Origin: Mesohalobacter salilacus
GTDB lineage: Bacteria; Bacteroidota; Bacteroidia; Flavobacteriales; Flavobacteriaceae
Assembly (NCBI GenBank): GCA_003931895.1
Contig: RRZV01000043.1
Location: forward strand, 1 to 64,000
DNA: 64,000 nucleotides
Direction: 5' to 3'
Part shown: piece by piece, positions 27,206 through 36,642 of the stretch
Layout of the letters: every line of letters begins with the position of its first letter
Position numbering within the stretch: position 1 is the first letter of the stretch
Translations under genes and position numbers: made by a program
The notes under the pieces: generated by a model
What the model saw: only the letters and a program-made list of their open reading frames with translations
Database searches by the model: none
What the model was told of the DNA's origin: nothing

Positions 27206-29896
27206 ATGCAAACTTTATTAGGCGATTTCGTAGAACATTATACAAATAACTTTGGTTTAAAATCAAAGGAGTCTATAATTATACTGCCTAGCAAACGATC
27301 AGTTGCCGAGTTAAAACATAAATTTGCTGAACACCAAAATGCTTTTTGGCTTCCAAGAATAATAGATATTGTTACGTTTATAAAAAACATCTCTAAGCTC
27401 GAAATTCTCTCTCAAGAGGATACACTAATTGAGTTTTATAAAGTTTATACTTCTAATTTTAAGAATCATAACACAGAGAGCTTTGAAAATATATATCCCT
27501 GGGCTTCAGTCTTAATTAATGATTTTAACGAAATTGACCGTTTTCTTCTCAATACCAGCCAATTTTTTGAGCATCATAAATCCTTGAAAAAGCTAAATTA
27601 TTTTGGTGAAGAAGAAACAGACATGATAAAATCTTATATCAAATTTTGGGAAAACCTACCTCATTATTATAATAAGTTTAAGGCACATTGTTTAAATTCT
27701 AATTTTGCATATCAGGGTTTAGCTTACCGAATTGCGTCTGAAAATATAGACAGTTATTTAAAAAAGCAAGAGTCTTCAATATTTTTCGTCGGCTTTAACG
27801 CCCTTAATAAAGCAGAAGAATGCATTTTTGAAACTTGTTTGAAGAATAACTTAGGTTATATAGCTTGGGATATTGATGATAATATTTTACTAGACCAATC
27901 TCATCCTGCCAACACTTTTATTAAAAAATATCACCATCAATGGTCGGCGTATAAAGACCGCTTTATTAAGTTTAATAATAAAAATTATTCTAGTGAGAAG
28001 TCTATAAGCATTATATCTTCCCAAAAAAATATTGGTCAGGCTAAAGCAGTCTCTAGAATCCTCAAAAACATCAATTCTGATAACAATACTAAAACAGCAA
28101 TAGTACTAAATGATGAAAACTTGCTTTCACCTATTCTTAATAGTATACCAGATGATTTACATGAAGTAAACATTACTATGGGGCTGTCATTAAATAAATC
28201 ACCAATATCTGATTTTTTTACTTTAATCTTAGATCAACAGCTCAAGAAGGAGGAAACTTTGAGTCACGATTTAGTCAGTACGCTTTTACATCACAAGCTT
28301 CTAAATTATCAGTCTTCTAAAAATATTGATGCTGTTAAGTCTTACTTGTTGAATAATGGACTGTTAAAATATTCAATTAAAGAAATTAATCAGCTTTTTC
28401 AAAGTGATAATTTAGCTAAAAAAGTATTTAGCTGTCTAAAACATTTTAATAAACCTTCTGATTTTTTAAGGACTGTTGTTGATTTTATATCAAGTTTGTT
28501 AGATGATCAAATTACTCCTTTTAAGCAATACCTTTTAGCCTACCAAAAAATATTTTTAAACCTTAGAACTGTTTCAGAACTTAACCCCGAACTTAGTTTA
28601 ATGGCACTAAAACTTCTGTTTAAGGATTATGAAAAATCTGAAAAGCTAAGTTTTAAAGGAGAAAAACATAAAGGTCTTCAAATTATGGGAATGCTAGAAT
28701 CTAGACTTTTGGATTTTGATAATGTTATATTCGTGTCTGTAAATGAAGGTGTAATTCCAGCAGGGAAAACAGATAACAGCTATATCACATACGATTTAAA
28801 AAAACAATATGGCTTGCCAACTTATACCGAAAAGGACGCTATTTATGCCTATCATTTTTTTCGATTGATACAGCGTTCAAAAAATTGTTATATGATATAT
28901 GATAGTGATCAATCAGGATTTAATAAGGGAGAAAGGAGTCGATTTTTGAGTTATTTAGAAGTCTTTAAATCCCCAAATCATAAATTGATTTCAAATGCAT
29001 TTTCATTGTCTACAAGTCTAAAGCCTAAGGAAGCTATTACATTTAAAAAATCTGCAGAAGTTTTAGCAAAATTGAAAAAATTAGTAGAGCAAGGTCTTTC
29101 ACCAACAGCTTTATCTGCTTATATCAGAAATCCTATTCAGTTTTATAAACGCTATGTGCTAGGGATAAAAGAGACCGAAAATTTCGAGGAAATATTAAAT
29201 TATAAACACTTTGGGACAATAATTCATGAAAGTATCGAGGAACTCTACCCTTCCCAAAATCAATATTTAAATGAAGCTGACTTAGAATTACTTTGCAAAA
29301 AAACGCCTAATGTGCTACAGTCAAAATTTGAAAAGATATACAGTCAAGACGTTCATAAATTTGGCTCTAACCGTATTCAATACGAAATTGCTAAAGGCTC
29401 ATTGCTACGTTTTCTAAATAAGGAAAAAGAGACATTAAAAAAATCGGATTTATTTATACAAGACATCGAAAAACCAGTAGAAAGTATTATAAAAATTAAT
29501 AATCAAAACATTAAACTTAAAGGTCATATTGATAGAATTGATAAGTATAATAATGAACTTAGAATTATAGATTTGAAAACAGGAAATGTACAACCCAAAC
29601 ATTTAAAATTTAATGACTATACTCAACTCATTTCTGATGATGAATACGCCAAAGCTTTTCAAATTCTTTTCTATGCTTTAGTGTATTCTAAAAACTATGA
29701 TACAGATAATTTGAATGCTGGCATTATCAGTTTTAAAAACCTGAACCAATGGTTTATGCCCTTAAACTTTGATGGAAAAACTACAATAAACCAGTCAATT
29801 TTAATAGAATTTGAACATTACCTTCATCAACTTATCAGTGAAATATTAGATCCTAATATTCCATTTAAAGAAAAAGATGTTAATTTTGAGTCATGA
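27206..29896 (+). CDS. PD-(D/E)XK nuclease family protein, AddB-like
   Basis: This 896-aa protein has the look of AddB, the inactivated-helicase and nuclease partner of AddA. The N-terminal half is a degenerate SF1-like fold: IIILPSKRSVAELKH occupies the Walker A place without a GKT signature. The C-terminal nuclease has KGHIDRID and LRIIDLKTG near residues 772-795. I see no convincing four-cysteine iron-sulfur cluster as in Bacillus AddB. The ATG begins 12 bases after the ompA terminator, so its promoter must overlap that terminator or lie within it. The stop overlaps the recJ ATG (ATGA). Confidence 0.82.
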   Translation: MQTLLGDFVEHYTNNFGLKSKESIIILPSKRSVAELKHKFAEHQNAFWLPRIIDIVTFIKNISKLEILSQEDTLIEFYKVYTSNFKNHNTESFENIYPWASVLINDFNEIDRFLLNTSQFFEHHKSLKKLNYFGEEETDMIKSYIKFWENLPHYYNKFKAHCLNSNFAYQGLAYRIASENIDSYLKKQESSIFFVGFNALNKAEECIFETCLKNNLGYIAWDIDDNILLDQSHPANTFIKKYHHQWSAYKDRFIKFNNKNYSSEKSISIISSQKNIGQAKAVSRILKNINSDNNTKTAIVLNDENLLSPILNSIPDDLHEVNITMGLSLNKSPISDFFTLILDQQLKKEETLSHDLVSTLLHHKLLNYQSSKNIDAVKSYLLNNGLLKYSIKEINQLFQSDNLAKKVFSCLKHFNKPSDFLRTVVDFISSLLDDQITPFKQYLLAYQKIFLNLRTVSELNPELSLMALKLLFKDYEKSEKLSFKGEKHKGLQIMGMLESRLLDFDNVIFVSVNEGVIPAGKTDNSYITYDLKKQYGLPTYTEKDAIYAYHFFRLIQRSKNCYMIYDSDQSGFNKGERSRFLSYLEVFKSPNHKLISNAFSLSTSLKPKEAITFKKSAEVLAKLKKLVEQGLSPTALSAYIRNPIQFYKRYVLGIKETENFEEILNYKHFGTIIHESIEELYPSQNQYLNEADLELLCKKTPNVLQSKFEKIYSQDVHKFGSNRIQYEIAKGSLLRFLNKEKETLKKSDLFIQDIEKPVESIIKINNQNIKLKGHIDRIDKYNNELRIIDLKTGNVQPKHLKFNDYTQLISDDEYAKAFQILFYALVYSKNYDTDNLNAGIISFKNLNQWFMPLNFDGKTTINQSILIEFEHYLHQLISEILDPNIPFKEKDVNFES

Positions 29897-31602
29897 TTTG
29901 GACTCAAAAAGCATTACCTGAAACTTCTGACGTCGATTCGCTCGTAGAATGTTTAAAAGCTTCTAGACCTATTGCAAGTTTGCTGGTTCAAAGAGGCATC
30001 AAAACCTTCGATGAAGCCAAAGCTTTTTTTAGGCCAGATTTATCTCATCTTCACGACCCTTTCTTAATGAAAGATATGGATAAAGCTGTGAATCGTATAA
30101 ACCAAGCCATTCAAAATCATGAAAACATACTCGTTTATGGTGATTATGATGTTGATGGCACCACAAGCGTGGCTTTGGTTTATAGTTATTTAAAGGACAT
30201 CCATAATTCGACCTTAGCCTATATTCCAGATCGTTACAAAGAAGGCTACGGTCTTTCCAAAACCGGTATTGACTATGCTAAATCTAAAAATGCAAGCTTA
30301 ATTATTTGCTTAGATTGTGGCATAAAAGCCATAGACAAAGTTGAATACGCCAACAGATTAGGGGTAGATATTATTATTTGTGACCACCACAGGCCTGGGA
30401 AAAACATTCCGGATGCTATAGCTGTTTTAGACCCAAAACAAGATGACTGTCATTATCCATACGACGAGCTATGTGGTTGTGGTATCGGATTTAAACTTTT
30501 ACAAGCACTTCACCAAAAAGCCAACAAAAACTTTAAGATGCTAATTCCTTATTTGGATTTAGTTGCAACAGCAATTGGTTCAGATATCGTTCCTATTACT
30601 GGTGAAAACAGAATATTGGCCTATCATGGACTTCACGTTTTAAATCAAAATCCAAGACCTGGATTTAAGGCAATTATGAACATTGCTAAAAAAGATCAAT
30701 TCAGTATTACTGATGTCGTCTTTATAATTGGACCACGAATTAATGCTGCTGGCCGAATGGAACACGGTTTACACGCTGTAAATTTATTGACAGAGACCAA
30801 TTTAAGTGAAGCACAAGAAAAAGCAAAAACCATTAATGACTTCAATTTAGAACGCCGCGATACCGATAAAATGATAACACAAGAGGCCTTAAAACAAATT
30901 AAAGCTCTAAAAGAAGAAGATAGAAAAACGACGGTAGTTTATCACGAGTCATGGCATAAAGGGGTGATTGGTATTGTAGCTTCTCGGCTAACAGAAACCT
31001 ATTACAGGCCAACTCTAGTGTTTACAAAAAGTGGAGAGTATTTAGCCGCTTCTGCACGATCAGTATACGGATTTGATATTTACAATGCCTTAGAAGCCAG
31101 CTCAGAACTTATAGAACAATTTGGCGGACATAAATACGCCGCAGGATTAACCATCAAAGAAGAAAACTACGACGTTTTTAAGCAAAAATTTGACGATGTA
31201 GTTTCAGAACAAATTGAAGACCATCAGCTTATCAAAAAACAAATTTATGATACTGAACTTGAGCTAAAAGATATCACCCCTAAATTTTATAGAATACTCA
31301 AGCAATTTGCGCCTTTTGGTCCAGGCAATATGAGACCAGTCTTTAGGTTTAACGGTCTTCAAGATACAGGATTTGCTAAAGGTGTAGGAAAAGAAAAAGA
31401 ACATTTAAAATGTAAACTTTTCAAAGATAAAGACCCCTTTAAAATTGATGGTATTGGCTTTAATTTAGGTCAAAAATTAAAACACTTAGATCAAAAATCA
31501 AAAATTGATGTGTTGGCTACAATAGATGAAAATGAATGGAATAATCAAGTCAGTTTGCAACTTAAAATCAAAGATTTAAAACCACATATGCTAAATGCTT
31601 AG
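29893..31602 (+). CDS. recJ: Single-stranded-DNA exonuclease RecJ
   Basis: This 569-aa 5'-3' ssDNA exonuclease acts in recombination and mismatch repair. DHH motifs are intact: YGDYDVDGTTS (about 82-92), CLDCGIKA near 138, ICDHHRPGK (about 161-169). The DHHA1 motif FGGHKYAAGL is near 412, followed by a C-terminal OB-fold. Length is standard. The ATG overlaps the AddB-like stop by four bases, so the two are translationally coupled, and both work on double-strand break ends. Confidence 0.95.
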   Translation: MIWTQKALPETSDVDSLVECLKASRPIASLLVQRGIKTFDEAKAFFRPDLSHLHDPFLMKDMDKAVNRINQAIQNHENILVYGDYDVDGTTSVALVYSYLKDIHNSTLAYIPDRYKEGYGLSKTGIDYAKSKNASLIICLDCGIKAIDKVEYANRLGVDIIICDHHRPGKNIPDAIAVLDPKQDDCHYPYDELCGCGIGFKLLQALHQKANKNFKMLIPYLDLVATAIGSDIVPITGENRILAYHGLHVLNQNPRPGFKAIMNIAKKDQFSITDVVFIIGPRINAAGRMEHGLHAVNLLTETNLSEAQEKAKTINDFNLERRDTDKMITQEALKQIKALKEEDRKTTVVYHESWHKGVIGIVASRLTETYYRPTLVFTKSGEYLAASARSVYGFDIYNALEASSELIEQFGGHKYAAGLTIKEENYDVFKQKFDDVVSEQIEDHQLIKKQIYDTELELKDITPKFYRILKQFAPFGPGNMRPVFRFNGLQDTGFAKGVGKEKEHLKCKLFKDKDPFKIDGIGFNLGQKLKHLDQKSKIDVLATIDENEWNNQVSLQLKIKDLKPHMLNA

Positions 31603-31642
31603 CCAAAAATCAGTAATTTAGTTATAGAAAAAAGTTTGATTT

Positions 31643-32338
31643 ATGCTTGAAGATATTTTTTCAGCAATTCCATTAGGAATATTTCTAGCATTTATGTTAG
31701 GGCCTGTTTTCTTTGTATTGCTTGAAACAGCGGCAATAAAGGGTTTTAGAGCTGCTCTAGCTTTTGATATTGGCGTGTTGATTGCCGATGCTGTTTTTTT
31801 AATTATCGCTTATTTTGGAACCAATCCTTTACTCAATCGTCTTAAAGACGATCCAGCACTTTATATTTTTGGAGGAACAGTTTTACTGACTTATGGTATT
31901 ATTACTTTTATCAAAGTCAAACGCACCACAATTACACCCGCTACTTTTGAATTTCAAAAACTTAAAAACAGCGACTATATTCAAATTGCAGTCAAAGGAT
32001 TTTTACTCAATTTTATCAACATTGGTGTTTTGGGGTTTTGGCTGGGTTTAATCATTATTTTTGGTCCAGGTCTAGAGATGCAACCCTTTAGATTGATCAC
32101 CTTTTTCTCTACAATTTTAGCGACCTATTTAGTCGTTGATATTTGTAAGATTTTACTGGCTAAAACTTTAAAACATAAACTCACACCAACTCGAATCGCC
32201 ATCTCTAAAAAAATTATCAGTATTCTTATAATAGTATTCGGTGTTATACTAATTATAAGAGGGATTGCGCCGAAACAAGTTTCAAAAATTGAACAAAAAG
32301 TAGAAGACCAAATTCATATAGAAACAGACTCTCTTTAG
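31643..32338 (+). CDS. LysE/RhtB-family amino acid exporter
   Basis: This 231-aa inner-membrane protein has six predicted transmembrane helices. The N-terminal LysE signature (GIFLAFMLGPVFFVLLETA) is followed by the usual GxRxAL...D..G..AD arrangement. The family exports basic or other amino acids. It ends with a charged tail (SKIEQKVEDQIH). It begins 40 bases after recJ; its stop is 4 bases from the convergent DASS gene. Substrate unknown. Confidence 0.82.
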   Translation: MLEDIFSAIPLGIFLAFMLGPVFFVLLETAAIKGFRAALAFDIGVLIADAVFLIIAYFGTNPLLNRLKDDPALYIFGGTVLLTYGIITFIKVKRTTITPATFEFQKLKNSDYIQIAVKGFLLNFINIGVLGFWLGLIIIFGPGLEMQPFRLITFFSTILATYLVVDICKILLAKTLKHKLTPTRIAISKKIISILIIVFGVILIIRGIAPKQVSKIEQKVEDQIHIETDSL

Positions 32339-32342
32339 AAAA

Positions 32343-33809
32343 TTATTTTAAAGATTTAGGAAAATTTAAGTTGTCTAAGCCAAATATCTCTGGCATAATA
32401 AAGTAAACTGCAAGCGTAATAATGATAATGGAAATGATATTCATTAAGAACCCTTTTTTGACCATATCAGATACCTTAAGATAACCCGAACCAAACACGA
32501 TAGCATTGGGTGGCGTGGCAACGGGCAACATAAACGCGCATGACGCCGAAAGAGTCACGGCTATCATGATTAAAAAAGGATGCATGTCAAAACTCAATGC
32601 TACTGGAGACAAGATAGGAAGTAGCATAGCCGTTGTAGCAAGATTAGAAGTCACTTCCGTTAAAAAATTGACCATCGCAGCAACAATCAATACAAACACA
32701 ATTACAACGACACCCTCAAAAACAGTAATTTGGCTAGCAATCCAATTTGCTAGACCTGTTTCTGTAAAACCCTTAGCTAACGCCATACCTCCACCAAATA
32801 AAATGATGATGCCCCAAGGAATTTTAACTGCTTCTTCCCAAGTTAAAAGCTTTTGACCTTTTTCATTTTTAGAAGGAATTAAAAACAACAATACCGCAGC
32901 TGAAATCGCAATAATAGTATCATCTATACCTGGAATAATGTTTTGAATTAAACTTCTAAAAATCCAGCCTAAAGCCGCGAGTAAAAATACTACACCGACC
33001 ATTTTTTCTTCGTAGGATAAATGGCCTAATTTGTTAATCATCTCTTGTATTTGATGCTTTCCACCTGTAAATTTCAAGTTTTTAAGTTTAAAAGCAACCG
33101 ATGTTAAATACTTCCAGCAAATAAATAACAACAACATAGACACAGGAAATGCAAAAGTCATCCACTCAAAAAAACCAATTTTGATATCGTATAAATTTTC
33201 TAAAACTCCTGCTAAAACCAAGTTAGGTGGCGTTCCTATTAACGTGCTGATACCACCTATTGATGCACTGTAGGCAATAGATAGCATCAAAGCTTTAGAA
33301 AAATAAGTATTGGTTTCTTGATTATCTTGATTTTGCTCAAAAATTTGATTAGTGATCGCAATGGCAATAGGCAACATCATAACAGTTGTTGCCGTATTGG
33401 ATATCCACATCGATAAAAATGCAGTCGCCAACATAAACCCCAAGATTAATAAAGAGGCTTTTGAACCAATTGTTTTAATAATATACAATGCTATGCGCTT
33501 GTGTAAATTCCAACGTTCTATAGCAACAGCTAAAATAAAACCACCAACATATAAAAATACAAATTTATGGCCGTATTGGGCTGTGGTTTCAGATAGCTTC
33601 AACACATTAAATATGGGAAATAAAATAATAGGAATCAAAGCCGTCACGGCAATAGGCACGACTTCAAAAATCCACCAAATGGCCATCCAAAGTGTAATGC
33701 CAAGTAGCATAAACGCATTTGTTTCAAGACCTTCTGGCGGTTTTATTATTAAAAAAATGATAAAAACCAAAGGGCCTAAAAGCTTAAATATGTATGCCTT
33801 AACTTTCAC
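32343..33809 (-). CDS. DASS (SLC13) family sodium-coupled anion symporter
   Basis: This 488-aa membrane protein has about 11-12 helices. Both DASS signature motifs occur, each with its downstream partner: SNTATTVMMLPI with GTPPNLVLAG, and TSNLATTAMLLPI with ATPPNAIVFGSGYL. Family members import C4-dicarboxylates, citrate or sulfate with Na+. The start is GTG at 33809, directly next to the stop of the upstream porin (TAA then GTG). As the last gene of the iadA operon, dicarboxylate or aspartate-derived acids are the likely substrate. Confidence 0.9.
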   Translation of the reverse strand: MKVKAYIFKLLGPLVFIIFLIIKPPEGLETNAFMLLGITLWMAIWWIFEVVPIAVTALIPIILFPIFNVLKLSETTAQYGHKFVFLYVGGFILAVAIERWNLHKRIALYIIKTIGSKASLLILGFMLATAFLSMWISNTATTVMMLPIAIAITNQIFEQNQDNQETNTYFSKALMLSIAYSASIGGISTLIGTPPNLVLAGVLENLYDIKIGFFEWMTFAFPVSMLLLFICWKYLTSVAFKLKNLKFTGGKHQIQEMINKLGHLSYEEKMVGVVFLLAALGWIFRSLIQNIIPGIDDTIIAISAAVLLFLIPSKNEKGQKLLTWEEAVKIPWGIIILFGGGMALAKGFTETGLANWIASQITVFEGVVVIVFVLIVAAMVNFLTEVTSNLATTAMLLPILSPVALSFDMHPFLIMIAVTLSASCAFMLPVATPPNAIVFGSGYLKVSDMVKKGFLMNIISIIIITLAVYFIMPEIFGLDNLNFPKSLK

Positions 33810-35090
33810 TTAAAGCGCAATGTGAAAGATGAGTTCAAATTGATTAATGGCTTCTCCCATTACAGGGTCAATTCTAGAATATGAGGCTTGTATTTTCAAT
33901 GCATTTTCATAGAAGTACTTTGATACACCAAGAGTAGTCGCATCTATTTCAGTTAATACAGATCCTGCGAAAGTTTCAAATTCTGGTGTTGTTGTTTCGT
34001 ACCTGGCATCAAAGCTAAAACCACTTTTTGTTAAATAACCCAATTGAAAATTATAACTATCTCCTAAAGCTAAAAATTCGCTAATTTGTTGTGGTCTGAG
34101 TATTTCTGTTGCAGATTCGTCAACATATGTAATGTCAATATTTGTAGCTGTAGTGTTGGCATATTCTGCTAAAAATGAAAAGCCTTTATACTTTAAAAGT
34201 AAATCTGTGTAAAGTTGTCTGTAATCAGGGAGATTATTATTTCCGTTTTCATCAAAAAGGAAAAAGTCACCATGGCTCTCGCCCACGGAACCGCTGGCAC
34301 CATCGTTTTGGCTACCGGCAATACCAAGTACAAATTTGAGTTTATCTTCTCTTTTTAAATCAACACTGGTTATTTCATTGCCTGGCTTAAAGAACCCGAG
34401 TGGATAGATGTCCAAACGACCGCCAATTTTTATACCACCGATGTCAGAATCTCTAGAGTCCTCGCCAAAAGAATTTCTACCATCTCCAGAAGTTAAAGCC
34501 GCCATAGGAGCAATACCGAATGATTCTCCTAATTTAAATTGAGATTCTACAAATACCCCAAATTCACGCCCGGTTTTTGACAGGTTTTGACTTAAAAAAC
34601 TTCGATTTACAAATTGTAATCTGTCTTCTCTGTATAACATTTCTCGGTTATTCACAAAGGTTTGCTTCTGTCCGAAACTTAATTTTAATTCCTCTATAGG
34701 GTGATAGGCTATCCAAGCATCCATCAAAGGATTTGTTAAACTAAAATCTAATTGAACAAAAAAGGACACTTTTTCTTTTAAAGCTGCACCATCAAATTGA
34801 AGGAATGTACGCTTAGATCTAAATTGATCGACATCCTCTAAACCGTCTACTGTTTCTTTAAAATAACCAGGTTGGATAAACCCCGTAACGTTAAAAAGGT
34901 AATCGCCTTCGTTAAAAGAAAAATTTAAACCGCTACCTAAGCTGTAATTGGCAAAGTTTCTTTCAGTTTTTGATTCTGAGTCAGGATCTTCTTCTACAAA
35001 TTCATCTTGGGCAACAACAGAATTTGCCGTACCAATACAAAAAGCGAGGATTAAAAATTGGATTGTGTTTATGTTTATGAATCGTTTCAT
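33810..35090 (-). CDS. OprO/OprP-type porin, copy 1
   Basis: This 426-aa outer-membrane barrel has a signal peptide ending near residue 27 (SVVAQ). The mature part alternates aromatic and charged strands and carries GFIQPGYF, SKRTFLQFDGAALKEKVSFF and LSFGQKQTFVNNRE, typical of the phosphate-selective porin O/P family. It ends with a strand closing in Leu (FHIAL). In Bacteroidota these porins are not limited to phosphate. It sits between the M14 peptidase and the DASS symporter genes and has a paralogue two genes upstream (36643-38007). It is probably an entry route for small anionic peptides or acids; that role is inferred from context. Confidence 0.82.
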   Translation of the reverse strand: MKRFININTIQFLILAFCIGTANSVVAQDEFVEEDPDSESKTERNFANYSLGSGLNFSFNEGDYLFNVTGFIQPGYFKETVDGLEDVDQFRSKRTFLQFDGAALKEKVSFFVQLDFSLTNPLMDAWIAYHPIEELKLSFGQKQTFVNNREMLYREDRLQFVNRSFLSQNLSKTGREFGVFVESQFKLGESFGIAPMAALTSGDGRNSFGEDSRDSDIGGIKIGGRLDIYPLGFFKPGNEITSVDLKREDKLKFVLGIAGSQNDGASGSVGESHGDFFLFDENGNNNLPDYRQLYTDLLLKYKGFSFLAEYANTTATNIDITYVDESATEILRPQQISEFLALGDSYNFQLGYLTKSGFSFDARYETTTPEFETFAGSVLTEIDATTLGVSKYFYENALKIQASYSRIDPVMGEAINQFELIFHIAL

Positions 35091-35111
35091 ATCGATTTAG
35101 TTTTATTGCGC

Positions 35112-36641
35112 TTAGTTTATTAATCTATATATGGGTAAAGTTTCTCCTTTTTTGGTTTCTAAAACACCAAAACTCACAAAACTATTTGGAGCTTCTGGTT
35201 CTAGTATAACGCTAGCAAGATTTGCTCGGCGTTGATCCATCATAATAATTGTGGTTCCTTTTGGAAAGGTTTTTTCTTCCTTTACCAAATTGACCCCAAC
35301 TGTTTGTAATTTCATTTTTTCATATCGTATAGGTTTTCTCCAATAAGAATCTACCACATACTTTTCAATTTTAAAGCTCTTTTCTTCTTCTAAGACTTGA
35401 ACTTCTATACCTAAAGTTTCTAATTTTTCAATAAGGTCTGTTCTGTTGGCATCTATGATATAAGCTTTAGGTCTTGATCGGGTTAGCTTGGGTTTTGCCT
35501 TCCAAGCATCGCGAATGGTCATTTCAAATTCTACATATTCAGCTGCACTTACATCAATAAATTTGACACTATCTTTATAAACACCTCTTTCATAATCTAC
35601 AACAACCTTATTATTTTGTTTAGTTGCTTTTTTGATTTCATTTTTTACAAGTTGAACATTTTCTGCAGCTGTTCTTAAATACGACATAGCAATAAGAAAG
35701 CTAGAATGGATTCTTCTTTTGAATGAAGTCCTTCCCAAAGCAACACCTCTAATTTCAACAAGTGTTGAAATAGTGTTGGTTAATGCGTTATTCGTTGCAC
35801 TGGATCTGGCGCTTATAGAGCCTTGATTGATGTGTATTTCCCCATAATGTTTACGAGATGATATGTAAGGGTGATGGGTGTAATCATGTTCATCTAAAAC
35901 CTGTCTTGTATTTTCAACAAAAAGTTCATTAGTGAGCGTCCTTAAGTTTTGAGGAATATTAAGATTTCCACTGTATAAAAACATGGCATCGTACATATTG
36001 GTTACCCCAAAATCTCCCATTCTGGCATAATCTCTTCGGTAGGGTCTATACTCATGAAAATCTACGGCAACTTCTGGATTGAATTTAGCAAAAGCTTTCT
36101 TCAAAATTACAGTCTCCGGCGCCATAAGTTTGGTTTGATCTCTATTCAGATCAAGCCCGTTGGCGGCATACCTGTTGTTTTTTAAGTAACCGTCTATGTT
36201 GGCCATTGGGATTACAGCCAACTCTACATTTTCTAATATGTCTGCATAACTCTCACCATTAAGTAGCCGATCTAATAAATATAACAAAGACTCTGTACTG
36301 GCTGGTTCATTGCCGTGAAGACCGCCTTGCATCCAAACTTTTATTTTTTCTTTATCGTTAGGCGTAGTCAATATTACCATAGGAATGTCTCTTCCTTTTT
36401 GACTTTTACCGATAAAAGACATTGAAATTTTGTCTGAATGATTGTCCGCAAGATTATCAAGAAAACTGAGTAATTCTTCATAATTCGTATATCCTCTTTT
36501 CTTTTGTAAAGCAGGTGTAGTCTCAAGGACTTGATCAGGATTAGGAAAGAACTTTTCGGTTATTTTTTTGGATTGCGGATTCAGTTGGGCGTTAGTTGTA
36601 AAACCAACCAAAACACATAATATGATCACTATATTTTTCAT
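35112..36641 (-). CDS. M14-family zinc carboxypeptidase, exported
   Basis: This 509-aa protein has a signal peptide (1-18, TTNAQ). The M14 metal site is complete: His109 and Glu112 in GLHGNEP, His196 in VDFHEY. Substrate-binding Asn166-Arg167 lie in LDLNRDQ. The catalytic Glu296 is in STLVEIRG. A ~170-residue C-terminal part (340-509) is beta-rich and of unknown role. M14 enzymes release C-terminal residues or cut amide bonds in peptides and peptidoglycan. It lies 1 base after porin copy 2 and 21 bases before copy 1, so it probably acts in the periplasm or at the surface, feeding the transporters. Its side-chain preference cannot be read from the sequence. Confidence 0.88.
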   Translation of the reverse strand: MKNIVIILCVLVGFTTNAQLNPQSKKITEKFFPNPDQVLETTPALQKKRGYTNYEELLSFLDNLADNHSDKISMSFIGKSQKGRDIPMVILTTPNDKEKIKVWMQGGLHGNEPASTESLLYLLDRLLNGESYADILENVELAVIPMANIDGYLKNNRYAANGLDLNRDQTKLMAPETVILKKAFAKFNPEVAVDFHEYRPYRRDYARMGDFGVTNMYDAMFLYSGNLNIPQNLRTLTNELFVENTRQVLDEHDYTHHPYISSRKHYGEIHINQGSISARSSATNNALTNTISTLVEIRGVALGRTSFKRRIHSSFLIAMSYLRTAAENVQLVKNEIKKATKQNNKVVVDYERGVYKDSVKFIDVSAAEYVEFEMTIRDAWKAKPKLTRSRPKAYIIDANRTDLIEKLETLGIEVQVLEEEKSFKIEKYVVDSYWRKPIRYEKMKLQTVGVNLVKEEKTFPKGTTIIMMDQRRANLASVILEPEAPNSFVSFGVLETKKGETLPIYRLIN

Positions 36642-36642
36642 C

